Below are positions 1 through 8,546 of a stretch of DNA of 64,000 nt, piece by piece. The stretch spans positions 1 to 64,000 of the forward strand of contig SVMH01000005.1 in the NCBI GenBank assembly GCA_015067525.1, given 5' to 3'. Position 1 is the stretch's first letter. Every line of letters starts with the position of its first letter. The DNA is from Oscillospiraceae bacterium. Lineage in GTDB: Bacteria > Bacillota > Clostridia > Oscillospirales > Oscillospiraceae. The position numbers and the translations under genes were made by a program. A model generated the notes under the pieces. The model saw nothing but the letters and a program-made list of their open reading frames with translations, was not told where the DNA came from and ran no database searches.

Positions 1-64
1 CACATTATTTCGCGCATCATTTTAATTGATATAAATCATAATTTAAGAAGAGGAGTAAATTACT

Positions 65-838
<774 letters not shown>

Positions 839-876
839 TTTCCCCATCTCACACCAAGGTAAGAAACGAGGATCTT

Positions 877-2388
877 ATGAACAAAACTCCGACTACGCTC
901 ATCATCATGGATGGCTTTGGCCTGATGGCCGCCAGCGGAAGCAACGCGGTGACTCTGGCCAACACGCCGGTGCTGGATCGTCTCTTTGCAGAGTATGCCA
1001 ACACCACGCTGTCCGCGTCCGGTTTGGATGTGGGCCTGCCTGACGGTCAGATGGGCAACAGTGAGGTAGGCCACACCAATATCGGCGGCGGCCGTGTGGT
1101 GTTCCAGGATCTGCCCCGTATCAGCCGCGCCATTGAGGACGGCTCCTTCTTCCGCAACGAGGCCTACAACAAGGCTATGGATAACTGTGCGGCCAACGGC
1201 TCCAGCCTGCACCTGTACGGCTTGCTGAGCGACGGCGGCGTCCACTCCCATGTGGACCACCTGTGGGCTCTGATGCGCATGGCCAAGGAAAAGGGTCTGG
1301 AGAAGGTGTATATCCACGCCTTTCTGGATGGCCGTGACGTTTCCCCCACCTCCGGCCGCGACTTCGTCAAGCAGTGCGTGGACAAGTGCGCCGAGATCGG
1401 CGTGGGCAAGATCGCCACGGTGATGGGCCGCTACTATGTCATGGACCGCGACAAGCGCTGGGAGCGCGTGCAGCTGGCCTATGACGCCATGGTCTACGGC
1501 GAGGGCATCCAGAACGAGGATCCCGTGGACGCCGTGGAGAAGTCTTACAATGCCGGTGTCACCGACGAATTTGTGGAGCCCGTGGTCTGCGACCGCGACG
1601 GCACCATCTCCGACGGCGACAGCATCATCTTCTTCAACTACCGTCCCGACCGCGCCCGTGAGATCACCCGCGCGCTGGTGGATCCCGCCTTTGACGGCTT
1701 CCAGCGCGAGTTCTTCCCCACCACCTATGTGTGCAACACGGAGTACGACGCCACCATGCCCAACGTGCTGGTTGCCTGGCCCCGCGTGCTGGTGAAGAAC
1801 GGTCTGGGCGAGTACCTCAGCTCTCTGGGCCTGACCCAGCTGCGCATCGCTGAGACCGAGAAGTACGCCCATGTCACCTTCTTCTTCAACGGCGGCGTGG
1901 AAAAGCAGTACCCCGGTGAGGACCGCGTGCTGGTGGCCTCTCCCAAGGTGGCGACCTACGACCTGCAGCCCGAGATGAGCGCCATTGAGGTGTGCGACAA
2001 GTGCGTTGAGCGCATCAACTCCGGCGCCTATGACGTGATCATCCTGAACTTTGCCAACTGCGACATGGTGGGCCATACCGGCGTGCTGGAAGCAGCTGTC
2101 AAGGCCGTGGAAACGGTGGATGCGTGCGTGGGCCGCGTAGTGGATGCCACGCTGAAGATGGGCGGCATCGCCATGGTCACCGCTGACCACGGCAACGCCG
2201 AGCAGATGAAGCAGCCTGACGGCAGCCCCATGACTGCCCACACCACCAATCTGGTGCCCTTCATCCTGTGCGGCGCCGGCACCGAGCTGCGTCCCGGCCG
2301 CTTGGCCGACATTGCCCCCACCATTCTCGACGTGATGGGCCTCGCCTGCCCCGAAGAGATGGACGGTCAGACACTGATCGTGAAATAA
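877..2388 (+). CDS. gpmI: 2,3-bisphosphoglycerate-independent phosphoglycerate mutase
   Basis: Converts 3-phosphoglycerate to 2-phosphoglycerate in glycolysis, using two Mn ions and a phosphoserine intermediate. The 503-aa protein has the alkaline-phosphatase-superfamily metal site: D12 in MDGFG at the N-terminus, the nucleophile S62 in GNSEVGH, and the C-terminal metal motifs NCDMVGHTG and TADHGNAE. The phosphotransferase insertion domain with HAFLDGRDV and NYRPDRAREI is also present. It follows tpiA closely and is ended by a hairpin terminator at 2423-2458. Confidence 0.98.
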   Translation: MNKTPTTLIIMDGFGLMAASGSNAVTLANTPVLDRLFAEYANTTLSASGLDVGLPDGQMGNSEVGHTNIGGGRVVFQDLPRISRAIEDGSFFRNEAYNKAMDNCAANGSSLHLYGLLSDGGVHSHVDHLWALMRMAKEKGLEKVYIHAFLDGRDVSPTSGRDFVKQCVDKCAEIGVGKIATVMGRYYVMDRDKRWERVQLAYDAMVYGEGIQNEDPVDAVEKSYNAGVTDEFVEPVVCDRDGTISDGDSIIFFNYRPDRAREITRALVDPAFDGFQREFFPTTYVCNTEYDATMPNVLVAWPRVLVKNGLGEYLSSLGLTQLRIAETEKYAHVTFFFNGGVEKQYPGEDRVLVASPKVATYDLQPEMSAIEVCDKCVERINSGAYDVIILNFANCDMVGHTGVLEAAVKAVETVDACVGRVVDATLKMGGIAMVTADHGNAEQMKQPDGSPMTAHTTNLVPFILCGAGTELRPGRLADIAPTILDVMGLACPEEMDGQTLIVK

Positions 2389-2416
2389 GGGCATAGAAAA
2401 GTTCACAATTACGTGG

Positions 2417-2422
2417 TATAAT
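2417..2422 (+). promoter_or_regulatory. Extended -10 promoter element upstream of gpsA
   Basis: TGGTATAAT is a perfect extended -10 (TGN plus TATAAT at 2417-2422); no good -35 lies at 17 bp. It sits immediately before the gpmI terminator hairpin, so the transcript start would fall inside the hairpin DNA. Probable promoter for gpsA. Confidence 0.5.
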
Positions 2423-2458
2423 AAAGAGGACAGTGAAAACTGCCCTCTTTATTTTTTT
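2423..2458 (+). terminator. Intrinsic terminator of tpiA-gpmI
   Basis: AAAGAGG-A-CAGT, GAAA loop, ACTG-C-CCTCTTT, then a run of seven T. Confidence 0.85.
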
Positions 2459-2486
2459 GCCTTTACTCTTCCAAGGAGGATCATTT

Positions 2487-3449
2487 ATGCGTATTTGTGT
2501 CATCGGCTGCGGCCGCTGGGGATCGCTGATCACCTGGTATCTTGACCATATCGGCCACGAGGTAACGCTGTACGGCCGCAAGGAGTCTGCGCGCATGCAG
2601 GCCTTTCTTGCCACGCGGGAAAACGACCTGCTGCGTCTGCCGGAGTCTGTGCGGCTGACCACGGAGCTTGCGGACGTGAAGGACGCCGAAACGGTCATCA
2701 TCTCCGTCAACTCTCAGGGCCTGCAGGCGCTGATGGATGAGCTCCGTCCGCTGGAGCTGAAGAACAAGACCTTCGTGCTGTGCATGAAGGGCATCGAGAT
2801 CGGCACCGGCCGCCGCCTGAGCCAGATCGCCGAGGAAAATCTGGACAGCAGCAACCGCGTGGCCGTTTGGCTGGGCCCCGGCCATGTGCAGGAGTTTTAC
2901 CGGGGCATCCCCAACTGCATGGTCATCGACAGCCGCGACGAGGCCACCAAGGCCCGCCTGATCGAGGCCTTTTCCGGCCAGCTGATCCGCTTTTATTACG
3001 GCAGCGACCTGATCGGCAACGAGGTGGGCGCCGCCGCCAAAAACGTGGTGGGCATCGCCGCCGGCATGCTGGACGGCGCAGGGCTCTCATCCCTCAAGGG
3101 CGCCCTCATGAGCCGCGGCACCCGCGAGGTGGCCCGATTGATCCACGCCATGGGCGGCAGCGAGCTGTCGGCCTACGGCCTGTGCCATCTGGGCGACTAT
3201 GAAGCCACCGTCTTTTCCCGCTGGAGCCACAACCGCCAGTTTGGCGAGTCCTTTATCCGCGGTGAGTCCTACACCAAGCTGGCCGAGGGCTACTACACCG
3301 TCAAGGCTATGCTGGAGCTGGGCGAGCAGTACGGCGTGGAGCTGCCCATCTGCCGCGCGGTCTACGATATCCTCTACGAAAAGGCCAACCCCTCCGAAGT
3401 GCTGCAGGATCTGTTTGCCCGCGGCCTGAAGGGTGAATTTGAGAAATAA
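2487..3449 (+). CDS. gpsA: NAD(P)H-dependent glycerol-3-phosphate dehydrogenase (GpsA family)
   Basis: Expected to reduce dihydroxyacetone phosphate to sn-glycerol 3-phosphate for phospholipid synthesis. The 320-aa protein starts with a Rossmann motif (ICVIGCGRWGS) and has the family catalytic Lys region GAAAKNVVGIAAGM near residue 190, followed by the all-helical C-domain. I chose the ATG at 2487 because AAGGAGGA lies 6 bp upstream; an upstream in-frame start at 2433 would be inside the previous terminator. It appears to be transcribed alone and ends in a terminator at 3479-3522. GpsA against a closely related dehydrogenase is not fully settled, since the N-terminal GxGxW(G/A) pattern is slightly altered (GCGRWG). 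Confidence 0.9.
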   Translation: MRICVIGCGRWGSLITWYLDHIGHEVTLYGRKESARMQAFLATRENDLLRLPESVRLTTELADVKDAETVIISVNSQGLQALMDELRPLELKNKTFVLCMKGIEIGTGRRLSQIAEENLDSSNRVAVWLGPGHVQEFYRGIPNCMVIDSRDEATKARLIEAFSGQLIRFYYGSDLIGNEVGAAAKNVVGIAAGMLDGAGLSSLKGALMSRGTREVARLIHAMGGSELSAYGLCHLGDYEATVFSRWSHNRQFGESFIRGESYTKLAEGYYTVKAMLELGEQYGVELPICRAVYDILYEKANPSEVLQDLFARGLKGEFEK

Positions 3450-3478
3450 GACGAAAAACCCTTTCCTCCGGCGCGTAT

Positions 3479-3522
3479 AAAAGGGCCTCTGACCGTCCAT
3501 ACTGGACGCAGAGGTCCTTTTT
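3479..3522 (+). terminator. Intrinsic terminator of gpsA
   Basis: AAAAGGGCCTCTG pairs with CAGAGGTCCTTTTT, with an inner CGTCC/GGACG stem. Confidence 0.85.
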
Positions 3523-3590
3523 GTACCATTTCGGCCAGCCGCCGGCCGCAACAGGCGGCGGAGCGCGGTGCGCTTTGGAGGAATGATGAA

Positions 3591-4274
3591 ATGAGCAGAT
3601 TTGATTCTGGAAAGATCCGGGCCATGTTCGGCGGCAGGGGCTTTTACATAGCCCTTGCGCTGTGTTTACTGGTGGTGGGTGTGTTGGGCTGGTTCGCCAT
3701 CTTCGGCGGCGATGAGCCCATTGAGGACGCGGTAAATCCCGCACCGGTGGTGGTGGATCCCGCACCGGTGACGCCCGACCCGGTGATGGAAGAGCCGGAA
3801 GAGCCGGAGATCGTGGAGGAAGAACCGGTGGTCGAGCCGGTGGAGATCCATGAAGTGGAGCAGCTGCTGCCGCAGGTGATCTCCCCGTTGGACGGCACCA
3901 CGGTGACGGTATTCAGCATGACGGAGCTCATGTACGATGAGACCATGGGTGACTGGCGTACCCACAACGGGCTGGACATTCAGGCCGCCGAGGGTGACGC
4001 TGTGAAAACGGCGGCCGGCGGCATTGTGGTGGAGGTGGTGGACGATGAGCTGATGGGCACCACGGTGATCATCGAGCACGCCGACGGCTACACCACCCAG
4101 TACAGCAGTCTGCAGGAGGATCCTCCTGTGGGCAAGGGGCAGGAGGTGCGCGCCGGTGACATCATCGGCTATGTGGGCGCCACCGCTGCAGCGGAAGGGA
4201 ACATGGGGCCCCATCTCCACTTCTCCGTTTTCAAAAACGACCAGATCGTGGACCCGGCGGAATATGTAGGGTAA
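3591..4274 (+). CDS. Membrane-anchored M23 (LytM) family protein, SpoIIQ-like
   Basis: 227 aa: short cytoplasmic N-terminus, one transmembrane helix (about residues 17-38, YIALALCLLVVGVLGWFAIF), a Pro/Glu/Val-rich extracytoplasmic linker (about 42-95) and a C-terminal LytM domain. The M23 zinc ligands appear present: HNGLD and the HLHF motif near the C-terminus. This architecture matches SpoIIQ, the forespore-side partner of SpoIIIAH in engulfment; clostridial SpoIIQ keeps catalytic residues, as here. Alternatively it is a generic cell-wall endopeptidase. It forms a single-gene unit with its own terminator. Confidence 0.75.
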   Translation: MSRFDSGKIRAMFGGRGFYIALALCLLVVGVLGWFAIFGGDEPIEDAVNPAPVVVDPAPVTPDPVMEEPEEPEIVEEEPVVEPVEIHEVEQLLPQVISPLDGTTVTVFSMTELMYDETMGDWRTHNGLDIQAAEGDAVKTAAGGIVVEVVDDELMGTTVIIEHADGYTTQYSSLQEDPPVGKGQEVRAGDIIGYVGATAAAEGNMGPHLHFSVFKNDQIVDPAEYVG

Positions 4275-4278
4275 AATG

Positions 4279-4310
4279 AAAAAGCGGACGTCCAAAGACG
4301 TCCGCTTTTT
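4279..4310 (+). terminator. Intrinsic terminator
   Basis: AAAGCGGACGTC, CAAA loop, GACGTCCGCTTTTT. Confidence 0.9.
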
Positions 4311-4392
4311 GTGCAGCTTAGCACTTGTCATGAAAACGTCCCCATGCTATGATTCCTGTGGTTTTTGGAATTTTTCGTAAGGGGACTTTTCT

Positions 4393-5547
4393 GTGATCCA
4401 TCTGTTGCTGGCCGTGATCTATCTGGCCTTTATCAGCCTCGGCTTGCCCGATGCCCTGCTGGGCGGCGCCTGGCCGACCATCTATCAGGAGTGGAATGTG
4501 CCCGTTTCCTGGGCCGGTGTGGTGTATATGATCATCTCGCTGGGCACGGTGGTGTCCAGTTTGATGAGCGACCGGCTGACCCGCGCTCTGGGCGCAGGAA
4601 GGGTGACGGCGCTCAGCGTGGCCGCCACCGCCGCGGCGCTGTGGGGCTTTTCCGTCAGCGGTTCTTTCTGGCAGCTGTGCCTGTGGGCCATCCCCTACGG
4701 CCTGGGTGCCGGCAGCGTGGACGCGGCGCTGAACAACTATGTGGCGCTGCACTACGATTCCCATCACATGAGCTGGCTGCACTGCATGTGGGGCGTGGGT
4801 GCCTCTGTGGGCCCGCATATCATGTCCCATGCGCTGACGGGCGCGCAGGGCTGGGGTGCCGGTTTTCGGACGGTGGCGCTGATCCAGACGGTGCTGACGG
4901 CGCTTCTCTTCTGCTCGCTGCCTCTTTGGAAGGGGAAGAAAACGTCGGCAGAAGCGCGAAGCGAAAAGGCGCTGTCTCTCAGACAGGTGCTGGCCATCCC
5001 GGGAGTAAAGCGCGCGATTGCCGCCTTTTTCTGTTACAGCGCCGTAGAGACCACTGTTTTCCTCTGGGCCGCCAGCTATCTGGTGCTGCACCGCGGAATG
5101 GCGGAAGCGGAAGCCGCCCGTCTGGCCGGCTTTTTCTACCTTGGTATGACGGTGGGCCGCGCGCTGGGTGGCTTTGTGACCATGCGCCTGAATGACCGGC
5201 AGATGATCCGCCTCGGCCAGGCAGTGACGGCGCTGGGCATTGCTGTGCTGTTGCTGCCGCTGGGAACGGCGGTATCTGCTGCGGGTATGCTGGTGCTGGG
5301 GCTTGGCTGCGCGCCCATCTATCCGGCGTTTATCCACGCCACGCCTACTTATTTTGGGGCCCACCGCTCCCAGTCCGTCATCGGTGTGCAGATGGCCGGC
5401 GCCTATGTGGCCACATCCTTTATGCCGCCCCTTTTCGGCCTTGTGGCCCAGTACATCTCCCCTGCCCTCTTCCCCGTCTACCTGCTGGCCTTCCTGATCG
5501 CCATGGTGGTGCTGCATGAGGGGATGCTGCAGCAAGAAGAAAAATAA
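4393..5547 (+). CDS. MFS transporter
   Basis: 384-aa polytopic membrane protein with about 12 hydrophobic segments and the MFS loop 2-3 motif (SDRLTRALGAGRV, about residues 58-70), plus a related motif in the second half (GRALGGFVTMRLNDRQ). Starts with GTG at 4393, supported by AAGGGGAC upstream. The opening FISLGLPDALLGGAWPTI resembles the sugar/FucP-like MFS group often found in Clostridia, but the substrate cannot be read from sequence. Single-gene unit. Confidence 0.85.
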   Translation: MIHLLLAVIYLAFISLGLPDALLGGAWPTIYQEWNVPVSWAGVVYMIISLGTVVSSLMSDRLTRALGAGRVTALSVAATAAALWGFSVSGSFWQLCLWAIPYGLGAGSVDAALNNYVALHYDSHHMSWLHCMWGVGASVGPHIMSHALTGAQGWGAGFRTVALIQTVLTALLFCSLPLWKGKKTSAEARSEKALSLRQVLAIPGVKRAIAAFFCYSAVETTVFLWAASYLVLHRGMAEAEAARLAGFFYLGMTVGRALGGFVTMRLNDRQMIRLGQAVTALGIAVLLLPLGTAVSAAGMLVLGLGCAPIYPAFIHATPTYFGAHRSQSVIGVQMAGAYVATSFMPPLFGLVAQYISPALFPVYLLAFLIAMVVLHEGMLQQEEK

Positions 5548-5549
5548 GC

Positions 5550-5577
5550 AAAAAACCGCCCACGAGGGCGGTTTTTT
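5550..5577 (+). terminator. Intrinsic terminator of the MFS gene
   Basis: AAAAAACCGCCC, ACGA loop, GGGCGGTTTTTT. Confidence 0.9.
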
Positions 5578-5655
5578 GTTGCATATGCTACTGAAATTTT
5601 AGCAATTGCCGCATATAATAATTATAATAAAACATATCACAAGGAGGCACCCCTT

Positions 5656-6291
5656 ATGGATCGCAAAGTATTGGAAAAGATGAATTACGGTGTGTTCGTC
5701 GTGGGCACGCAGTATCAGGGTAAGCGCGTGGGCTGCGTAGTCAACTCTTTCGCCCAGGTCACCAGTAACCTGCCTCAGAAATTTACCATTACCCTCAATC
5801 GGGATAACGAGACCTGCAAGGCCCTGTTGGAAACGGGAACCTTTGCGGTGACCCTGGCGGGCAAGGACTGCCCCAAGGAGCTCATCAACCTCTTTGGCTA
5901 CAAGTCCAGCCGCGTGACGGATAAGTTCGCCGGCTATGAGACCTTTACCGACTCGCAGGGCAACCCCTTCGTCAAGGAGGGCATGGTGGCCCGTGTGACG
6001 TGCAAGGTGGTGGATACCATGGATGTGGGCCGCTACGTGCTGTTTTTGTGCGACGGCGTGGACGGCGAGATCCTGGGTGAGGGCCGGATGCTGACGGTGG
6101 ATGAGTTCCTGGGCAAGGGTGCTGCCGCCGTGCCGCCCACCGCCACCGTGTACCGCACGCTGGAGGAAGTGGGCAGCTGGGTGTGCCCCTGGTGCGGCTT
6201 CGTCTACCACGGCGAAAAGCTGCCCGAAGGCTATGTCTGCCCCCTGTGCGGCTGCCCGGGTGAGAAGTTCATCCGCAAAGAAGGAGAATAA
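5656..6291 (+). CDS. Flavin reductase-like protein fused to rubredoxin (high-molecular-weight rubredoxin type)
   Basis: 211 aa with two modules. Residues 1-150 form an FMN-binding split-barrel flavin reductase domain (start MDRKVLEKMNYGVFVV, core NSFAQVTSNLPQKF). Residues about 173-211 form a rubredoxin with CPWCG and CPLCG pairs that bind iron. This arrangement is the NADH:rubredoxin oxidoreductase-like Hrb of anaerobes such as Moorella, which feeds electrons to flavodiiron oxygen/NO reductases. No flavodiiron protein lies nearby. Start chosen from AAGGAGG 8 bp upstream. Single-gene unit with a bidirectional terminator shared with the convergent HAD gene. Confidence 0.9.
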   Translation: MDRKVLEKMNYGVFVVGTQYQGKRVGCVVNSFAQVTSNLPQKFTITLNRDNETCKALLETGTFAVTLAGKDCPKELINLFGYKSSRVTDKFAGYETFTDSQGNPFVKEGMVARVTCKVVDTMDVGRYVLFLCDGVDGEILGEGRMLTVDEFLGKGAAAVPPTATVYRTLEEVGSWVCPWCGFVYHGEKLPEGYVCPLCGCPGEKFIRKEGE

Positions 6292-6296
6292 AAAGC

Positions 6297-6326
6297 AAAA
6301 GACCGCCTGTAGGGCGGTCTTTTTTC
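6297..6326. terminator. Bidirectional intrinsic terminator
   Basis: AAAAGACCGCC, TGTAG loop, GGCGGTCTTTTTT; serves the rubredoxin fusion (+) and the convergent HAD gene (-). Confidence 0.9.
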
Positions 6327-6330
6327 ATAT

Positions 6331-6972
6331 TCACAGTACTTCCAGCAGCTCACGGAAGCTGCCGATGCGTACATCTGCCGCGTCCAGACACTGACCGGCC
6401 GAGTCGGGGTTATCAAAGCCGATGCAGCGCATGCCGGCGGCCTTGGCGGCCAGTGTGCCGTTGGTGGAGTCTTCTACAACGACGCAGATTTCGGGTGAAG
6501 CCCCCATCTTCTCCGCCGCCGCCAGAAAGACGTCCGGCGCGGGCTTGGTGTTCTTCACCCACTGGGCGCTGAAGCGCACCTGAAAGAAGGGAGCGATGCC
6601 CACCCGCTCCGTACACAGGTCGATGTAGTCCTGGGTGGACGAGGAGGCCACCGCCATGCGCCAGCCGCGCTTTTGCAGTTCTGCCAGCGTTTCATTTACT
6701 CCCTCGATGCGGGGGATGTCGCCGTGGCGCAGGTGATCGGATTTGAGCTGATAGTAGCGGTCAAATACTGACTTCTCACCGCGAAAATCCACACCGTAGT
6801 GCTCCAGCACCAGCTCCATCAGCCGCTTGCCGTTGGCGCCGATACAGCCCTTGTAGGCTTCGAAGGCCAGGTCGATGCCGCGCTCGGCAAAGACCTGTTT
6901 CCAAAGCTGGTAGTGCAGCGGCTCGGTGTTCACCAGCACGCCGTCCATGTCAAACAAGATCACACGATCCAT
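6331..6972 (-). CDS. HAD family hydrolase (beta-phosphoglucomutase/phosphatase-like)
   Basis: 213 aa cytosolic HAD-IA protein. Motif I is FDMDGVLVNTEP (D8 nucleophile, D10), motif II is the S/T in VASSST (about residue 107), motif III is the Lys in TKPAPDVF, and motif IV is VVEDSTNG. A helical cap lies between motifs I and II. The sequence resembles the PgmB/YcjU/GPP group that acts on small sugar phosphates, but the substrate is not determined. AAGGAG precedes the ATG. Confidence 0.88.
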   Translation of the reverse strand: MDRVILFDMDGVLVNTEPLHYQLWKQVFAERGIDLAFEAYKGCIGANGKRLMELVLEHYGVDFRGEKSVFDRYYQLKSDHLRHGDIPRIEGVNETLAELQKRGWRMAVASSSTQDYIDLCTERVGIAPFFQVRFSAQWVKNTKPAPDVFLAAAEKMGASPEICVVVEDSTNGTLAAKAAGMRCIGFDNPDSAGQCLDAADVRIGSFRELLEVL

Positions 6973-6992
6973 AAAAGCTCCTTCTTTCGCGC

Positions 6993-7030
6993 AAAAAGGT
7001 GAGGCCGCACTGGCGGTCTCACCCTTTTTT
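6993..7030 (-). terminator. Intrinsic terminator of prfB
   Basis: GGTGAG-G-CCGC, ACTG, GCGG-T-CTCACC with A and T runs on both sides; on the minus strand it follows prfB. Confidence 0.85.
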
Positions 7031-7033
7031 GTG

Positions 7034-8158
7034 TTACTTTTTCAGCTCGCCGTTGGCGCTGGCGGTCAGATAGGCGTTGATAAAGCCATCGATGTCGCCG
7101 TCCATCACGGCCTGGATGTTGCCCATTTCGTAGCCGGTGCGGGTGTCCTTGGCCAGGGTGTAGGGCATGAAAACGTAGGAGCGGATCTGGCTGCCCCATT
7201 CGATCTTCATCTGCACGCCCTTGATGTCGCTGATCTTCTCGGCGTTCTGCTGGATCTTCAGCTCCACCAGCTTGGCCTTGAGCATCTTCATGGCGTTGTC
7301 GCGGTTCTGGAACTGGCTGCGCTCCGTCTGGCAGAACACCACGATGCCGGTGGGCAGGTGGGTCAGGCGCACGGCGGAGGAAGTCTTGTTGATGTGCTGG
7401 CCGCCGGCACCGGAGGAGCGGCAGGCCTGCATTTCGATCTCGTCGGGACGGATCTCAATGTCGCTGTCGTCGGGCATTTCGGGCATGACTTCCACAGCGG
7501 CAAAGCTGGTCTGGCGGCGGGCGTTGGCGTCAAAGGGGGAGACGCGGACCAGACGGTGCACGCCGTTCTCGCTCTTGAGGTAGCCATAGGCGTTCTCACC
7601 CTCGATGGAGATGGTAGCGCTCTTGATGCCGGCTTCTTCGCCTGCTTCGTAGTCCAGCAGCTGATAGGTGTAGCCGTGGCGCTCGGCCCAGCGGGTGTAC
7701 ATGCGGTAGAGCATCTCGGTCCAGTCCTGGGCCTCGGTGCCGCCGGCGCCGGCGTGGAAGGTCATGATGGCGTTGTTGCCGTCGTACTCACCGCTGAGCA
7801 GGGCGGCCAGACGCCGCTCTTCCATTTCCTTCTCCAGCGTGTCGTAAGCGGCTATCACGTCGGGCAGAAGGGAGGCGTCATCCTCTTCCTGTGCCATTTC
7901 GCACAGCACCAGCGCGTCCTCCCAGTCGGACACCAGGCGGTCGTGCTTCTTGATGCGGTTTTCCAGACGCTTGATCTGCTGAGAGACCTTCTGGGAGCGG
8001 GCAAGGTCGTTCCAGAAGCCATCCTGCTCGGTCTCCGCCTGCAGGGCTGCGTATTCCTCACGGGCCTTGGGGATGCCCAGTGCCTTCTCCAGCTCGCCCA
8101 GAGCGGGCTCCAGTGCCAGAAGTTTCTGTTTGTACTCGTCGTATTCAATGACTGCCAT
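7034..8158 (-). CDS. prfB: Peptide chain release factor 2
   Basis: Terminates translation at UGA and UAA. 374 aa with the codon-recognition tripeptide region RVSPFDANARRQTSF and the catalytic GGQ motif in SSGAGGQHINKTSSAVR. The start at 8158 is set by AAGGAGACACC upstream; an in-frame ATG 30 bp earlier lacks a ribosome site. The reading frame is continuous from the N-terminus, so the UGA-programmed +1 frameshift used for autoregulation in many bacteria is absent. Transcribed alone. Confidence 0.97.
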   Translation of the reverse strand: MAVIEYDEYKQKLLALEPALGELEKALGIPKAREEYAALQAETEQDGFWNDLARSQKVSQQIKRLENRIKKHDRLVSDWEDALVLCEMAQEEDDASLLPDVIAAYDTLEKEMEERRLAALLSGEYDGNNAIMTFHAGAGGTEAQDWTEMLYRMYTRWAERHGYTYQLLDYEAGEEAGIKSATISIEGENAYGYLKSENGVHRLVRVSPFDANARRQTSFAAVEVMPEMPDDSDIEIRPDEIEMQACRSSGAGGQHINKTSSAVRLTHLPTGIVVFCQTERSQFQNRDNAMKMLKAKLVELKIQQNAEKISDIKGVQMKIEWGSQIRSYVFMPYTLAKDTRTGYEMGNIQAVMDGDIDGFINAYLTASANGELKK

Positions 8159-8270
8159 AATTGGTGTCTCCTTTTGCGTATATTTCAATAACTAAGGTAT
8201 TATATCCAAAATTTGTGCGGATGTAAAGATGGAAAGGGGAGAAAAAGGGGAGGAAAATCACGTTTACAGA

Positions 8271-8304
8271 ATAAAACGGAGCAAGCAGCATAATGCTTGC
8301 TCCG
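8271..8304 (-). terminator. Intrinsic terminator of tRNA-Gly
   Basis: On the minus strand CGGAGCAAGCA pairs with TGCTTGCTCCG, followed by TTTT, 7 nt beyond the tRNA end. Confidence 0.88.
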
Positions 8305-8310
8305 ATATGG

Positions 8311-8381
8311 AGCGGGGTACGGGAATCGAACCCGCCTATGCAGCTTGGGAAGCTGCCGTTCTACCGATGAACTAACCCCGC
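8311..8381 (-). tRNA. tRNA-Gly (anticodon CCC)
   Basis: On the minus strand: acceptor GCGGGGT with ACCCCGC, D-arm GTTC/GAAC, anticodon stem GCAGC/GCTGC with loop TTCCCAA (anticodon CCC), T-arm GCGGG TTCGATT CCCGT and discriminator U. CCA is not encoded. Reads GGG codons. No integrase or duplicated 3' end is seen around it. Confidence 0.95.
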
Positions 8382-8546
8382 GTATGAAGTTGGATGAAGT
8401 TTGCCTCCGTCGGAAGGTGAAGTTGATGAAGTTACTGTGCCATTATAGCAGGCCCACCGGGGATTTGCAAGGCGAAAAATGTCGCCTTCGGCATGAACGT
8501 CCGGCGCGGCGCATAGGGTGTGAAAAAACACGTTGGAGGGGATCGG

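Noticed and set aside
8311-8381. tRNA-Gly as a phage or integrative element attachment site
   Set aside because: No integrase, no duplicated tRNA 3' end and no shift in gene content on either side. Same for tRNA-Leu at 11758.
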